From the NCBI GenBank assembly GCA_964345075.1, contig CAYFPS010000002.1, positions 1 to 64,000 of the forward strand: a stretch of DNA of 64,000 bases, in the 5' to 3' direction. The first letter of the stretch is position 1. The number at the start of each line of letters is the position of its first letter. The notes beneath the pieces are model-generated. The model worked only from the letters and a program-made list of their open reading frames with translations. It did no database searches and was not told the DNA's origin. Source of the DNA: CAYFPS01 sp964345075 (GTDB lineage Bacteria > CAIWAD01). Position numbers and translations under genes: made by a program. Shown here one piece after another: positions 17,188 through 25,954 of this stretch.

Positions 17188-18380
17188 TGAATTTTCCGCT
17201 TGTACCCAACAATGCCTTCGGCTACGAGGGCGGCCTGCTGACAGCGCTTGTGATCGGTTTCCTTTTCGGATTCGCCCTTGAGCGTGCCGGCTTCGGAAAT
17301 GCCAAGAAGCTTTCCGCACAGTTCTATCTGTACGACATGACTGTCTTCAAGGTGATGTTCAGTGCGATCATCACGGCCATGGCCGGTCTCTTCGCCTTTG
17401 ATGCCTTTGGCTGGGTGAATCTCGACCTCGTCTGGATCAACCCGACCTTCTTCTGGCCACAGTTGATTGGCGGTTTCCTGCTCGGTGTAGGCTTCATCAT
17501 CAGCGGCCTGTGCCCGGGAACCGGCTTTGTCAGCATGGCTTCCGGCAAGACGGATGCCTTCTTCGCAATTGGTGGCGTCTTCATCGGCACCCTCATTTTC
17601 GGCATCGCGCTGGATGCTGTTCCGGCACTGGGCGACTTCTACAATGCACCTGCTGCCGGTCGTATTCTGCTGCACAACCTGCTGGGTCTGCCGGCACCGG
17701 TCGTGGCTCTGCTGGTCGTCCTGATGGCGCTCGGCTGCTTCATTGGTGCCGAAAAGCTTGAGGCTGTTTTCGCCAGGAAGTTCACGGCCGATGATGACAT
17801 CGAGCGCAGCAATGTTGCCGACTCAAAGGGCAAGTTCATGCTGGCTGGCGGCCTGGCAGCCGTTTGTGTGCTGGCCATGCTGGCTGGTCCAAAGGAAGCG
17901 ACCACTGGCCCGGCGGCGCAGATCACAAACATGCAGCCGCTGGAGCTGGCAGAACTGCTGATCAGCCGCGAGGCAGGCGTGACCATGCTCGACTTGCGCA
18001 GCAATCTTGCAGATGATGCCGTCCGCGTTCCCGGTGCCATTCCGGTTGATCTGACCGAAGGTGTTCCCGCCTATGTTTCGGGAGCAGCTGCAGGTGCGAC
18101 CCTCGTTCTGATCAGCGATGAAGGTGTTGAAGGGACTGTCCCTGAAGGCTGGCCGGCCCGCAACTATAGCTGGCTGAAAGGTGGCATCAAAGCCTGGCAG
18201 GATGAAGTCCTGAAGCCCGTGCAGCCAGTGAACTTCACATCTGAAGAGCTCGATTTCGTCCGCAAACAGAATCAGATTGCGGCGTATTACAGCGGAGCCA
18301 AAGTTGAGGCAGCAGCGGCCCCCCCCCCGCCCGCTGCCAGTGGTGGAAAGAAGAAGAAAAAGGCCGCTGGCGGCTGCTAG
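17184..18380 (+). CDS. YeeE/YedE half transporter fused to rhodanese-like domain
   Basis: A 398-residue protein. Residues 1-190 form the second YeeE/YedE half, with the cysteine motif SGLCPGTGF. Another helix near 220-235 precedes a rhodanese-like domain (about 250-345, with LDLRSN, VPGAIPVDL and WLKGGIKAW). At the position of the rhodanese catalytic cysteine there is serine (S311 in LISDEG), so this domain cannot carry a persulfide in the usual way. The tail is unusual: proline-rich, then a run of five lysines, ending GGC with cysteine as the last residue. A C10 tract encodes the prolines. The start ATG was chosen because AGGAGG lies eight bases upstream; a GTG six bases earlier is too close to it. 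Confidence 0.87.
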   Translation: MMNFPLVPNNAFGYEGGLLTALVIGFLFGFALERAGFGNAKKLSAQFYLYDMTVFKVMFSAIITAMAGLFAFDAFGWVNLDLVWINPTFFWPQLIGGFLLGVGFIISGLCPGTGFVSMASGKTDAFFAIGGVFIGTLIFGIALDAVPALGDFYNAPAAGRILLHNLLGLPAPVVALLVVLMALGCFIGAEKLEAVFARKFTADDDIERSNVADSKGKFMLAGGLAAVCVLAMLAGPKEATTGPAAQITNMQPLELAELLISREAGVTMLDLRSNLADDAVRVPGAIPVDLTEGVPAYVSGAAAGATLVLISDEGVEGTVPEGWPARNYSWLKGGIKAWQDEVLKPVQPVNFTSEELDFVRKQNQIAAYYSGAKVEAAAAPPPPAASGGKKKKKAAGGC

Positions 18381-18400
18381 CTTCTTCAGGATCACGGAGG

Positions 18401-18428
18401 CGCCCCGCATTGCGGGGCGTTCTCTTTT
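18401..18428 (+). terminator. Rho-independent terminator of the sulfur operon
   Basis: CGCCCCGC pairs perfectly with GCGGGGCG across an ATT loop and is followed by TTCTCTTTT. It lies 20 bases after the YedE-rhodanese stop and marks the operon end. Confidence 0.85.
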
Positions 18429-18498
18429 ACAAGGCGCAATTTGCCCCTTTGCCTGCAAGCCCTTTTCTTGAAGGCAGAGCAACACAAATGCATGAACC

Positions 18499-19629
18499 TT
18501 GTTTGACCTGATTTCCATTCGTCACACCCTCCACGCGCATCCAGAACTTTCCGGAAACGAGAGAGAAACGTCCAGGCGACTCGAAGCTTGGCTTCGTGAT
18601 ACAAGCCCTTCGTTGATCAAAACCCAGCTTGGTGGATCAGGCCTGCTCGCCCGCTACGAAGCAGACACCGCCGGACCTCACCTGCTGCTCCGTGCAGACA
18701 TGGATGCCCTGCCGCTTGAAGAGGCAAAGGGCCGCCAGCACGCAAGTCGCTCCCCGGGCCTGGCACACCTTTGCGGACACGACGGACACATGACCCTCCT
18801 GCTGGCCCTGGCCGCGGACTTGGCTAAAAATCCAATCATGCGTGGCAGGGTTGACCTCCTCTTTCAGCCAGCTGAAGAAACAGGCAAAGGCGCAAGGGCC
18901 GTGCTGGAAGACCCGTGGATGGCTGGGCAGCGCTACGATGGTGTCTTTGCTCTGCACAATCTCCCGGGTTACGAACTGGGTGAAGTCCTGCTGAAGGCCG
19001 GCACCTTTGCCTCTGCCTCGCGGGGCCTGATTCTTCGACTTGGCGGAACAAGCAGTCATGCAGCAGAGCCGGAAGCTGGCCGCAGCCCCGCAATGGCACT
19101 GGCTGGATTGATCGAGCAATGCAGCGCGCTTCCTCAGTTCAAAAGTTCTTTTGGTGAAGCGGCTAAAGTCACTGTGATACATGCCAGCCTGGGAAGTCCA
19201 GCCTTTGGCAGCAGCCCGGCGAATGCCGTGTTGATGCTGACCCTGCGCAGCCACAGCGACGAAGGCATTGAGCGGCTTGGCCGATCCTGTTTGCGACTTG
19301 CAGAAAAGGCAGCCAGTGCATGGGAGCTAAGCCTGACACATGAGTGGACCGAGGTCTTTCCCGCATCCATCAACGATTCTGCATTTGTATCACGGCTGGC
19401 GCCTGCACTTTCTGCGAAAGGACACCGCGTGCGCATGCTCGAGCAGCCCTTTGCCTGGTCGGAGGACTTTGGTCACTTTCTCGCCAACTCTCCGGGGGTC
19501 CTCTTTGGTCTGGGTGCAGGTCGTGACCTTGCCGCGCTGCATCACCCCGACTATGATTTCCCTGACAATCTGATCGAGCCCGGGCTGCGTGTCTGGCGCG
19601 ATCTTGTGAATCGCATGCTTGGGGCCTGA
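18499..19629 (+). CDS. M20-family amidohydrolase (aminoacylase type)
   Basis: A 376-residue metal-dependent hydrolase similar to N-acyl amino acid amidohydrolases and hippurate hydrolase. The N-terminal RHTLHAHPELSGNE, metal ligands in CGHDGHM, the catalytic glutamate in PAEETGKGA and the later HNLPG match the family. The start is a TTG, because no in-frame ATG lies upstream and the family's usual N-terminus begins right here; the ribosome site is weak. The substrate is unknown. The alanine racemase gene starts two bases after the stop, so a shared transcript and a role in amino-acid or wall-fragment turnover are possible. Confidence 0.88.
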   Translation: MFDLISIRHTLHAHPELSGNERETSRRLEAWLRDTSPSLIKTQLGGSGLLARYEADTAGPHLLLRADMDALPLEEAKGRQHASRSPGLAHLCGHDGHMTLLLALAADLAKNPIMRGRVDLLFQPAEETGKGARAVLEDPWMAGQRYDGVFALHNLPGYELGEVLLKAGTFASASRGLILRLGGTSSHAAEPEAGRSPAMALAGLIEQCSALPQFKSSFGEAAKVTVIHASLGSPAFGSSPANAVLMLTLRSHSDEGIERLGRSCLRLAEKAASAWELSLTHEWTEVFPASINDSAFVSRLAPALSAKGHRVRMLEQPFAWSEDFGHFLANSPGVLFGLGAGRDLAALHHPDYDFPDNLIEPGLRVWRDLVNRMLGA

Positions 19630-19631
19630 CC

Positions 19632-20798
19632 ATGTTCAGCACCTCCCATATTGAGCTCAGCCGTGATGCGCTTAAGCACAACCTTTCCTTTTTGAAACGC
19701 ATGCTGGGCAAGGAGACACGCCTGGCAATCGTGCTCAAGGCGAACGCCTATGGACACGGCATCGAGCCCTTTCTGAAGCTGGCTGAAGGGCTTGGTGTAA
19801 GACATTTCACGACCTTCAGCGCCCGGGAAGCGCAGGCGGCACTCAATGCCCGCAGCAAGGATTCCGTGATACAAATCATGGGCGATTTGCAGGACGACGC
19901 CATGGCGTGGGCCATTCAGAAGGGCATTGCCTTCCATGTTTTCAGCCTGTCCAGGATTGAGCGCACACTGAAGATTGCCCGAGACTGCGCCAGGCCGGCA
20001 CACATTCATCTGGAACTGGAGACAGGCATGAACCGCGTGGGCGTGCCTTTCAAGGATCTGGCCGATGTCCTCGCAATCATTCGGCGCGAGCGGGAGCTGC
20101 TTCGCCTTGAAGGCACATGCACACACCTTGCCGGCGCTGAGAGCATCGTCAATCATGTGCGTGTTACAAGTCAGCTGGAAGAGTTTCATCGCCTCTGCAA
20201 CTGTCTGGCAGAAGCTGGAATCGCGCCGGGGCTCCGGCATGTGTCAAGCAGTTCGGGAATCTTCACCTATCCTGAATCACGGCTGGACATGGTGCGAGCC
20301 GGCATCATCTCCTATGGCTTCTGGCCAACCCCGGAAGTCCGCATGCGCTACCTGATGGACAAAACCCTAAACCCAAAGCAGAGCAGTTACGATCCACTTC
20401 GCAGGGTGATGAGCTGGAAGAGCCACGTCATGGCGGTAAAGTCCGTTGAGGCCGGCGAGTTCATCGGCTACGGCAGCAGCTTCCTGACGACTCACAAACG
20501 CCGCATCGCCATTATCCCTGTGGGCTACAGCGAAGGCTTCCCGCGCAGCCTAAGCAACAGCGGTCGCGTACTGATTGCCGGCAGGCGCTGTCAGGTTGTG
20601 GGCACTGTAAACATGAACATGATCAGTGTGGATGTCAGCGGTATCACCGGAGTCAAGGCAGGTGATGAGGCCGTTCTGATTGGCAAGCAGAAGCGCAAAA
20701 GCATCTCGGTTGCCAGCTTCAGTGAAATGGCCAACGACCTCAACTACGAGGTTCTGGCCAGGCTCTCAGAGGAGATTCCGCGGGTGGTGGTGGAATAA
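19632..20798 (+). CDS. alr: Alanine racemase
   Basis: A 388-residue PLP enzyme that makes D-alanine for peptidoglycan. The PLP lysine is in VLKANAYGHG, the second catalytic base is the tyrosine in GYGSSF, and NRVGVP and MNMISVDV match the conserved barrel and C-terminal domains. The gene lies two bases after the amidohydrolase stop, with no independent promoter visible. Nothing is missing compared with the family. Confidence 0.95.
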   Translation: MFSTSHIELSRDALKHNLSFLKRMLGKETRLAIVLKANAYGHGIEPFLKLAEGLGVRHFTTFSAREAQAALNARSKDSVIQIMGDLQDDAMAWAIQKGIAFHVFSLSRIERTLKIARDCARPAHIHLELETGMNRVGVPFKDLADVLAIIRRERELLRLEGTCTHLAGAESIVNHVRVTSQLEEFHRLCNCLAEAGIAPGLRHVSSSSGIFTYPESRLDMVRAGIISYGFWPTPEVRMRYLMDKTLNPKQSSYDPLRRVMSWKSHVMAVKSVEAGEFIGYGSSFLTTHKRRIAIIPVGYSEGFPRSLSNSGRVLIAGRRCQVVGTVNMNMISVDVSGITGVKAGDEAVLIGKQKRKSISVASFSEMANDLNYEVLARLSEEIPRVVVE

Positions 20799-20862
20799 TT
20801 GGACAGTTTTTCCCAACGCATGTCCCGATCGAGTTCCCGATGGCCTTTTCCTAGCTTTGCGA

Positions 20863-20895
20863 CCCTGGCACTCCCCTGGCACTCCCCTGGCACTC
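20863..20895. repeat. Three exact 11-bp tandem repeats
   Basis: CCCTGGCACTC occurs three times head to tail, then decays into CCCCCGG. It sits in the 172-base non-coding gap between the ends of the alanine racemase and lipoprotein genes, which are convergent. The period differs from the 12-bp repeat family elsewhere. No hairpin terminator was recognised in this gap. Confidence 0.8.
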
Positions 20896-20970
20896 CCCCG
20901 GAACCAGGAAGGCCAACAAGTCAGATTCCAGCATGCCAGGTACCAGCAAGACCAACTTCAGCAGAAGCAT

Positions 20971-21675
20971 TCAGGGCGACTGCAACAGCAGCACCGTATC
21001 GCCCTGAACATCGAGGTCAATTACGGGGCTCTCAGCCAGCACGCCAAAATCATTGACAGCCCAGACCTTCAGCTCACGATCCAGTCGCCAGGTTCCGGCC
21101 AGATCACCGTCTTCCTGAATCAGCGTGAAAATATGCTGCCAGCCGAAAGCCAGCTGCTCTTCTTCAAGCTCAAAGCGACCTTCATCGTCCGTTTCGGTCA
21201 ACCAGACAAAGGGTGGGTTCACAACGCTGTAATCCGCATTGAAGAGGAAGGGAAAGCTGCTGGAGGAAACACCGTTTGAGATTCGAGCGAATTTCATGCC
21301 GGCTGGAATGATGCGGCTGTAGTCATCCCGGCAATCCCATTCGATGGACCAGGTGCCGGCCTCAACCAATCCGTAATAGACCGTATCCTCCAGGGCACCC
21401 GTGTAGCGGTCGTGCACGGTGAGCGTCAGCAGTTCTGTTTGCGGCACGGAGAGCCAGAAGTGGTTTGCATCGGTCGTGATGACTTCCGTGATCAGGGTAT
21501 CGCCGGTGTCGGGGCTGTAAGGGATATCGTAGCTGACGACAATTCCCATCCCGGGCAGGGCATCACCATTTCCGTCCAGCAGCCGACCGCGCAGGGCCGG
21601 TGATACATCTTCATCGTCACTGGAACAGGATGCGAGAATCAGGCCGGTTAAAGCCAGCAGAATCAGCCGCTTCAT
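20971..21675 (-). CDS. Lipoprotein of unknown function
   Basis: A 234-residue protein with a clear lipoprotein signal: MKRLILLALTGLILASC, so C17 would be acylated, followed by an acidic SSDDED. After the anchor comes a beta-rich region (about 27-95) resembling a carboxypeptidase-regulatory-type Ig-like domain, with phrases such as LRGRLLDGNGDALPGMGI. The rest is unrecognised. Acidic residues after the cysteine hint at surface or outer-membrane retention in FCB bacteria, though this is uncertain. It lies 47 bases downstream of the beta-barrel gene on the same strand, probably in one transcript. Confidence 0.8.
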   Translation of the reverse strand: MKRLILLALTGLILASCSSDDEDVSPALRGRLLDGNGDALPGMGIVVSYDIPYSPDTGDTLITEVITTDANHFWLSVPQTELLTLTVHDRYTGALEDTVYYGLVEAGTWSIEWDCRDDYSRIIPAGMKFARISNGVSSSSFPFLFNADYSVVNPPFVWLTETDDEGRFELEEEQLAFGWQHIFTLIQEDGDLAGTWRLDRELKVWAVNDFGVLAESPVIDLDVQGDTVLLLQSP

Positions 21676-21722
21676 AGGTACCTCAAACTTTTCGGCATGA
21701 TAACACTTTCAGAAAGGATGCT

Positions 21723-23663
21723 TCAGTTGATGAAGTTCCAGCGAATGCCCAGAATCTCCTCGTGGCCCGGCAGCGGCAGGCCTTCCACCCGTGATGCATC
21801 GGTCAGGCCCCAGGGATTGCGCAGCGACCACCAGATAGTAAATGGTCCCTTGCGCGCAGAGAGTTTGAACCAAAGCTCGGGCACTTCCCAGAGAGCGTTT
21901 CCGAAAGAATCCAGGCCGCCATGCTCGTGATGCGCGCCCAGCCAGGCCAGAACCTCAAGCTCCCTGCCAAAGAACCAGCGTTCGCCCTCCAGCCAGATAT
22001 CGACCATATTCGTTGGGTATTCGCGTGATACAACCGACTTGCTGTCCGCAAAGTGACTGAAGGCGAGATTGGCCTTGACTCGCTTGTGAAGTAGCGCCTG
22101 CAGGAATACTTGCACACCGCCCTGCACATGATCCAGCCTCTGCCAGACAGCAAGATCCTCCTCCTGCGGGCCCTCATGGATCACCTCAACCGGCTGATCT
22201 TTCAGCTGGATATGCCAGCCGCGAAGCTGGACATCCACGGGCTTATGCAAATCAAGCAGGAAACTCAGACGTAGCTCCTGACGGAACCATCTCATCATGC
22301 CCGTGTCGTAGACAGGATCTGGCAACAGACCCGTCTCTCTAAGCCACGGTGATACAAGTCCGTCACGCAGTGCGGGATCACGCTCCAGGTAAAGCACTTC
22401 TGGCTGCGGATGCCTGCGCCCGGTATGGAGGAGCAGTTCTCCGTGCAAGCCTGCCTGGCGACCTTTCAGTTTGAGCGAACTATTGAAGGGAAGACCCGGT
22501 AGATCCCTGCGTGAAATCAACTCTGCATTCAGCTCAACACCTTCAAGTCTGCCGTCCCACAGATCCAGTGTCTTCTTCAGGCCAGCACGGCTGAGCATTC
22601 GTGTATCACGCAATAGCCATGCATCACTGGACAGGCGCAGCTGCTCGGCGTGAAGACCAACATTCCATGTGCTTGACTCATTTGTATCACGAACAGTCAA
22701 TCCCACAGAGCGAATGCGCTCGCTGTCCTGCGTGTATGCTGTGCGCGTCAGGCTCTCTCGCTGTTCAAGCTGCCAAATGTCGAACTCGATCAGATCAAAG
22801 CGATCGTGATTCAACTGAAGCCGAAGGCGATTCAGGCCAAGATCGTGACTGCGAGTGCCTGTGGGCGCCAGTTCCAGCAGGTTGTGCTTGTTGTGAAAAA
22901 TTCGCTGATCAAAGCGCAACACAAGATTCGGGGAAAGCGGTCGATCAAGATTCCAGAAGAAGTTGTTGCCTCTGAAGGCTGCACCCGGGATGCGTTCATG
23001 GGTCCAGGTCTGACCGGCACCCATCAGCATGCGGCCGCCGAAGACCGGTCGCTGAAAATCTCCTTCCACGCGAACGAATCCCAGGAAGCCATCTTCCCAG
23101 CGAATCCGTGTTACAATGCTGTCGTTTTCAGCTCGCAGGGCAGAAAGTTCCAGACTGCCCGCTGCATGCTCTCCCCGCCTGCTCCACCAGGATGTTCGTG
23201 CTGGATCCAGCTCCTCCAGCGAAAGCAGGTTGAGATCACTTTGGCCCGTGATACGGCTGGAAAGGTCCAGTCCTTCCAGCAGGATCCCGCTGTCGCGTGG
23301 ATCAAGACCATCCAGCGCGAGCAGAAGCCGCTGTCCCGCTTGAGCTTGATCGTAGAGCGGGCCCAGATGAAGCAGCTGGATTTCGTCGGCCAGATCTTCG
23401 ACAGGTCGAACAGGCTGAACACGAGGAACAGGCAGCCATTCGTGGATGCTGTCAGCAGCAAAGGGCGACCAGTCAAAAGCAAGTGAGCGAGGTCCGCGCA
23501 GGCTGTCAGCAGGTGGTGTGACAGGCTCATCTACCGGCTCAGCCACATTTCGGGCAGGCGCAAACAGACTGTCAGGCGGCGGGAGCTCACGAAGCTTCTC
23601 CGCAAGATCCGCCTGGGCAGTCAGTACAAGACATAAAAAGGCCAGCCCACGTCTCACCAGCAT
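21723..23663 (-). CDS. Predicted outer-membrane beta-barrel protein
   Basis: A 646-residue protein with signal peptide MLVRRGLAFLCLVLTAQA, then a proline-rich linker and a long series of alternating strands ending in an aromatic-containing final strand, ILGIRWNFIN. The pattern resembles TonB-dependent-like or porin-like barrels of FCB bacteria, but no plug domain or family signature was recognised. I used the internal ATG because the signal peptide starts there and GGGGGA precedes it. It is probably co-transcribed with the downstream lipoprotein. It is rich in GTATCAC/GTGATAC copies (five within the gene). Confidence 0.72.
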   Translation of the reverse strand: MLVRRGLAFLCLVLTAQADLAEKLRELPPPDSLFAPARNVAEPVDEPVTPPADSLRGPRSLAFDWSPFAADSIHEWLPVPRVQPVRPVEDLADEIQLLHLGPLYDQAQAGQRLLLALDGLDPRDSGILLEGLDLSSRITGQSDLNLLSLEELDPARTSWWSRRGEHAAGSLELSALRAENDSIVTRIRWEDGFLGFVRVEGDFQRPVFGGRMLMGAGQTWTHERIPGAAFRGNNFFWNLDRPLSPNLVLRFDQRIFHNKHNLLELAPTGTRSHDLGLNRLRLQLNHDRFDLIEFDIWQLEQRESLTRTAYTQDSERIRSVGLTVRDTNESSTWNVGLHAEQLRLSSDAWLLRDTRMLSRAGLKKTLDLWDGRLEGVELNAELISRRDLPGLPFNSSLKLKGRQAGLHGELLLHTGRRHPQPEVLYLERDPALRDGLVSPWLRETGLLPDPVYDTGMMRWFRQELRLSFLLDLHKPVDVQLRGWHIQLKDQPVEVIHEGPQEEDLAVWQRLDHVQGGVQVFLQALLHKRVKANLAFSHFADSKSVVSREYPTNMVDIWLEGERWFFGRELEVLAWLGAHHEHGGLDSFGNALWEVPELWFKLSARKGPFTIWWSLRNPWGLTDASRVEGLPLPGHEEILGIRWNFIN

Positions 23664-23753
23664 TCGATCCCCCACCAGCAAGAGACCAGAATACCGATGC
23701 CGCGTGCAGCTGGCCATGATTGGCGGTTCATGCCCGCGTTCCCCTTACGGGGT

Positions 23754-24098
23754 CTAGGTGCGTTCGCGAATACGGGCGGCCTTACCACTGCGCGCACGCA
23801 GGTAGTACAGGCGGCTGCGACGGACGCGACCCTGACGCTTGACTTCCAGCTTTTCGACCTTGGGGCTGTGCAGCGGGAAGATTCGCTCCACGCCGAAACC
23901 CTTGAGGGCCTTGCGCACGGTGAAGGTAGCCGTCGGGCCGGTTCCACCGTGGCGGGCAATCACCACACCCGTGTAAACCTGGATGCGCTCCTTGTTGCCC
24001 TCGATGATGCGCACGTGCACGTCCACCGTGTCGCCCACATTGAACTCCGGAATTTCCTTCCGCAGGTCGTGCTCGAATCCGCTCTTGAGCAGGCTCAT
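23754..24098 (-). CDS. rplS: Ribosomal protein L19
   Basis: A 114-residue large-subunit protein with the conserved IPEFNVGDTVDVHVRI and TGVVIARHGGTG segments and the basic C-terminal VRRSRLYYLRARSGKAARI. It is the last gene of the ffh-rpsP-rimM-trmD-rplS operon, nine bases after trmD. It holds none of the GTATCAC words, like other strongly expressed genes here. Confidence 0.97.
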   Translation of the reverse strand: MSLLKSGFEHDLRKEIPEFNVGDTVDVHVRIIEGNKERIQVYTGVVIARHGGTGPTATFTVRKALKGFGVERIFPLHSPKVEKLEVKRQGRVRRSRLYYLRARSGKAARIRERT

Positions 24099-24107
24099 GT
24101 CCGTCTC

Positions 24108-24827
24108 CTAAGACTTGTTTTTTTCGTTCCACACCGCATGCAGATCCGGTCGTTTGATCCGGGTCCGCTCCTCGCGCTGACGAAGCTTCCAGGCTTCAAT
24201 CTGCGCGTGGTGACCGGAGAGCAGAATCGGTGGTACCTCCATTCCGCGATATTCCGCGGGACGGGTGTATACGGGCGCGTCCAGAAGGCCATCCTCCAGA
24301 CTGTCCGTATCCGCAGATTCCGCACTGCTGATGGCACCGGGTAGTAGCCGTGTTACAGCATCCACCAGAACCATTGCAGGTAGCTCTCCTCCGCTGAGCA
24401 CGTAATCACCGATACTCAGCTCCATGTCAATCCGGCTCTCGATGAATCGCTCATCGAAACCTTTGTAATGTCCACAGAACACGATCATGTGCGGCCGTGA
24501 TTCAGCGAAGGCCCTCACTTGATCCTGTTTCAGCAGCTTCCCTTGCGGGCTTGTCAGCAGGACGAGCGGCTTGACGCCACCGGACTCTGCCATCGCCCGT
24601 GATACAAGTTCATCGCAGCACTCAAAGAGGGGCTCGGGTTTAAGCACCATTCCGGCGCCGGTTCCGAAGCTCTCATCATCAACCTTGCGATGCTTGTTTC
24701 TGGCCCACTCGCGCAGATCGTGCAGACGAATGTCCACAAGACCACGCTCGACTGCCCGCTTGACGATGGATTCGCTAAGTGGTCCCTCGAACATTTCGGG
24801 AAAGAGGGTGACCAGGTCAAAGCGCAT
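24108..24827 (-). CDS. trmD: tRNA (guanine-N1)-methyltransferase
   Basis: A 239-residue SPOUT methyltransferase that forms m1G37 in tRNA. LVTLFPEMFEGPL at the start, CGHYKGFDERF, and the knot region IGDYVLSGGELPAMV are all present. It overlaps the end of rimM by 11 bases, indicating coupled translation, and is followed by rplS. The length is normal. Confidence 0.97.
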   Translation of the reverse strand: MRFDLVTLFPEMFEGPLSESIVKRAVERGLVDIRLHDLREWARNKHRKVDDESFGTGAGMVLKPEPLFECCDELVSRAMAESGGVKPLVLLTSPQGKLLKQDQVRAFAESRPHMIVFCGHYKGFDERFIESRIDMELSIGDYVLSGGELPAMVLVDAVTRLLPGAISSAESADTDSLEDGLLDAPVYTRPAEYRGMEVPPILLSGHHAQIEAWKLRQREERTRIKRPDLHAVWNEKNKS

Positions 24828-25374
24828 TCGTCTCGTCCTTCAGCTCACGGGCTCTGGCCAGCATGCCATCGGGAATCAGCCCATCCATCAGATCCACCAG
24901 CAACCAGCCTTCCTCCAGATTCAGATCCGGAACAAAGTGCCTGTTGAAGGGAATCAGGGCTTCCCACTTTTCCAGGGTGACGTCAAGCATCACGCCCGTT
25001 GGCATTTCGGGTGTATCACGCACCCGGCCAAGCACGCTTCCGTCAGCGAGGCGCACTTCCAGACCCAGCAGATCGGAAAGAAAGACCTCGCCCTCCTCAA
25101 GTGGAGGAAGCTGCGATTTGTGAATGAGCAGGTAGCGACCCTTCAGCTCTTCGGCTGCATCACGGTTTTCGTAACCGTGAAAACGCAGTTGCAGTCGGTT
25201 CTCGCGAAGATGACCTTCCTGAACCTTCAGCTCCTGGCGCTTTCCATCCAGCTCGATGGAAAAGCTGCCCAGCTCGAGCAGGCGGGCGGGATCATCTGTA
25301 ATGGGATCCACCCACAGGTCGCCCTTCAGACCACGCGGACGGGCGATCCAGCCGATCTCAATCCAATCGCGCAT
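24817..25374 (-). CDS. rimM: 16S rRNA processing protein RimM
   Basis: A 185-residue ribosome maturation factor that helps assemble the 30S head. The N-terminal barrel starts with IGWIARPRGLKGDLWV, and the C-terminal PRC-barrel includes VFLSDLLGLEVRLADGSVLG. It sits between rpsP and trmD, the usual order. No KH-domain gene separates it from rpsP, unlike in many bacteria. Confidence 0.95.
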   Translation of the reverse strand: MRDWIEIGWIARPRGLKGDLWVDPITDDPARLLELGSFSIELDGKRQELKVQEGHLRENRLQLRFHGYENRDAAEELKGRYLLIHKSQLPPLEEGEVFLSDLLGLEVRLADGSVLGRVRDTPEMPTGVMLDVTLEKWEALIPFNRHFVPDLNLEEGWLLVDLMDGLIPDGMLARARELKDETNAL

Positions 25375-25393
25375 GGCCTGAAAAGAGTCGGCC

Positions 25394-25939
25394 TTAGGCC
25401 GTGGTCTCTTCTTCGCTGTCAGCGTCGTCGGCAGGAGCCTCCTCGGCGGGGGCTTCTTCCGCGGCAGCTTCAGCGGCGGCAGCAGCTTCAGCCTCGGCCT
25501 TGGCAGCAGCCTCGGCAGCGGCCTTCTCCTCGGCTTCCTTCTTGGCGGCAGCCGCGGCAGCCTTGCGCTCAGCCTCTTCGGCCTTCAGGCGATCGGCTTC
25601 GATCTTGTCGGCCTTGGCCTGATGGTGACCCTGATGCTCTTCGACAGCCTTGGCGATATCCTCATCGGAAGCACCACGCTTCTTGAGGTCGAAGGCCAGC
25701 ATCACGCCGCGACGGGAGAGCAGGTTGCGCACGGTATCCGTGGGCTGGGCGCCATTGCCGAGCCAGGAAAGAGCGCGATCCTGATCCACCTCGACGGTGG
25801 GCGGGTTGTGCAGCGGGTTATAGGTTCCAATCGCCTCGATATAGGATCCATCACGACGCTTGCGGGAATCCACGGCGATGATACGGTAGAAGGGGCGCTT
25901 CTTGCGACCCATCCGGGTCAGACGCAGCTTGACGGCCAA
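25394..25939 (-). CDS. rpsP: Ribosomal protein S16 with long Ala/Glu-rich tail
   Basis: Residues 1 to about 85 are a normal S16: MAVKLRLTRMGRKKRPFYRI and GTYNPLHNP. The protein then runs on for about 95 residues to 181 in a low-complexity tail very rich in alanine, lysine and glutamate, becoming strongly acidic at the end. The tail should be helical and coiled. S16 is usually 80-100 residues; shorter tails of this type are known in FCB bacteria. A good ribosome site, GGAGGC, precedes the ATG. Confidence 0.95.
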   Translation of the reverse strand: MAVKLRLTRMGRKKRPFYRIIAVDSRKRRDGSYIEAIGTYNPLHNPPTVEVDQDRALSWLGNGAQPTDTVRNLLSRRGVMLAFDLKKRGASDEDIAKAVEEHQGHHQAKADKIEADRLKAEEAERKAAAAAAKKEAEEKAAAEAAAKAEAEAAAAAEAAAEEAPAEEAPADDADSEEETTA

Positions 25940-25954
25940 AATTGCCTCCAGGGT

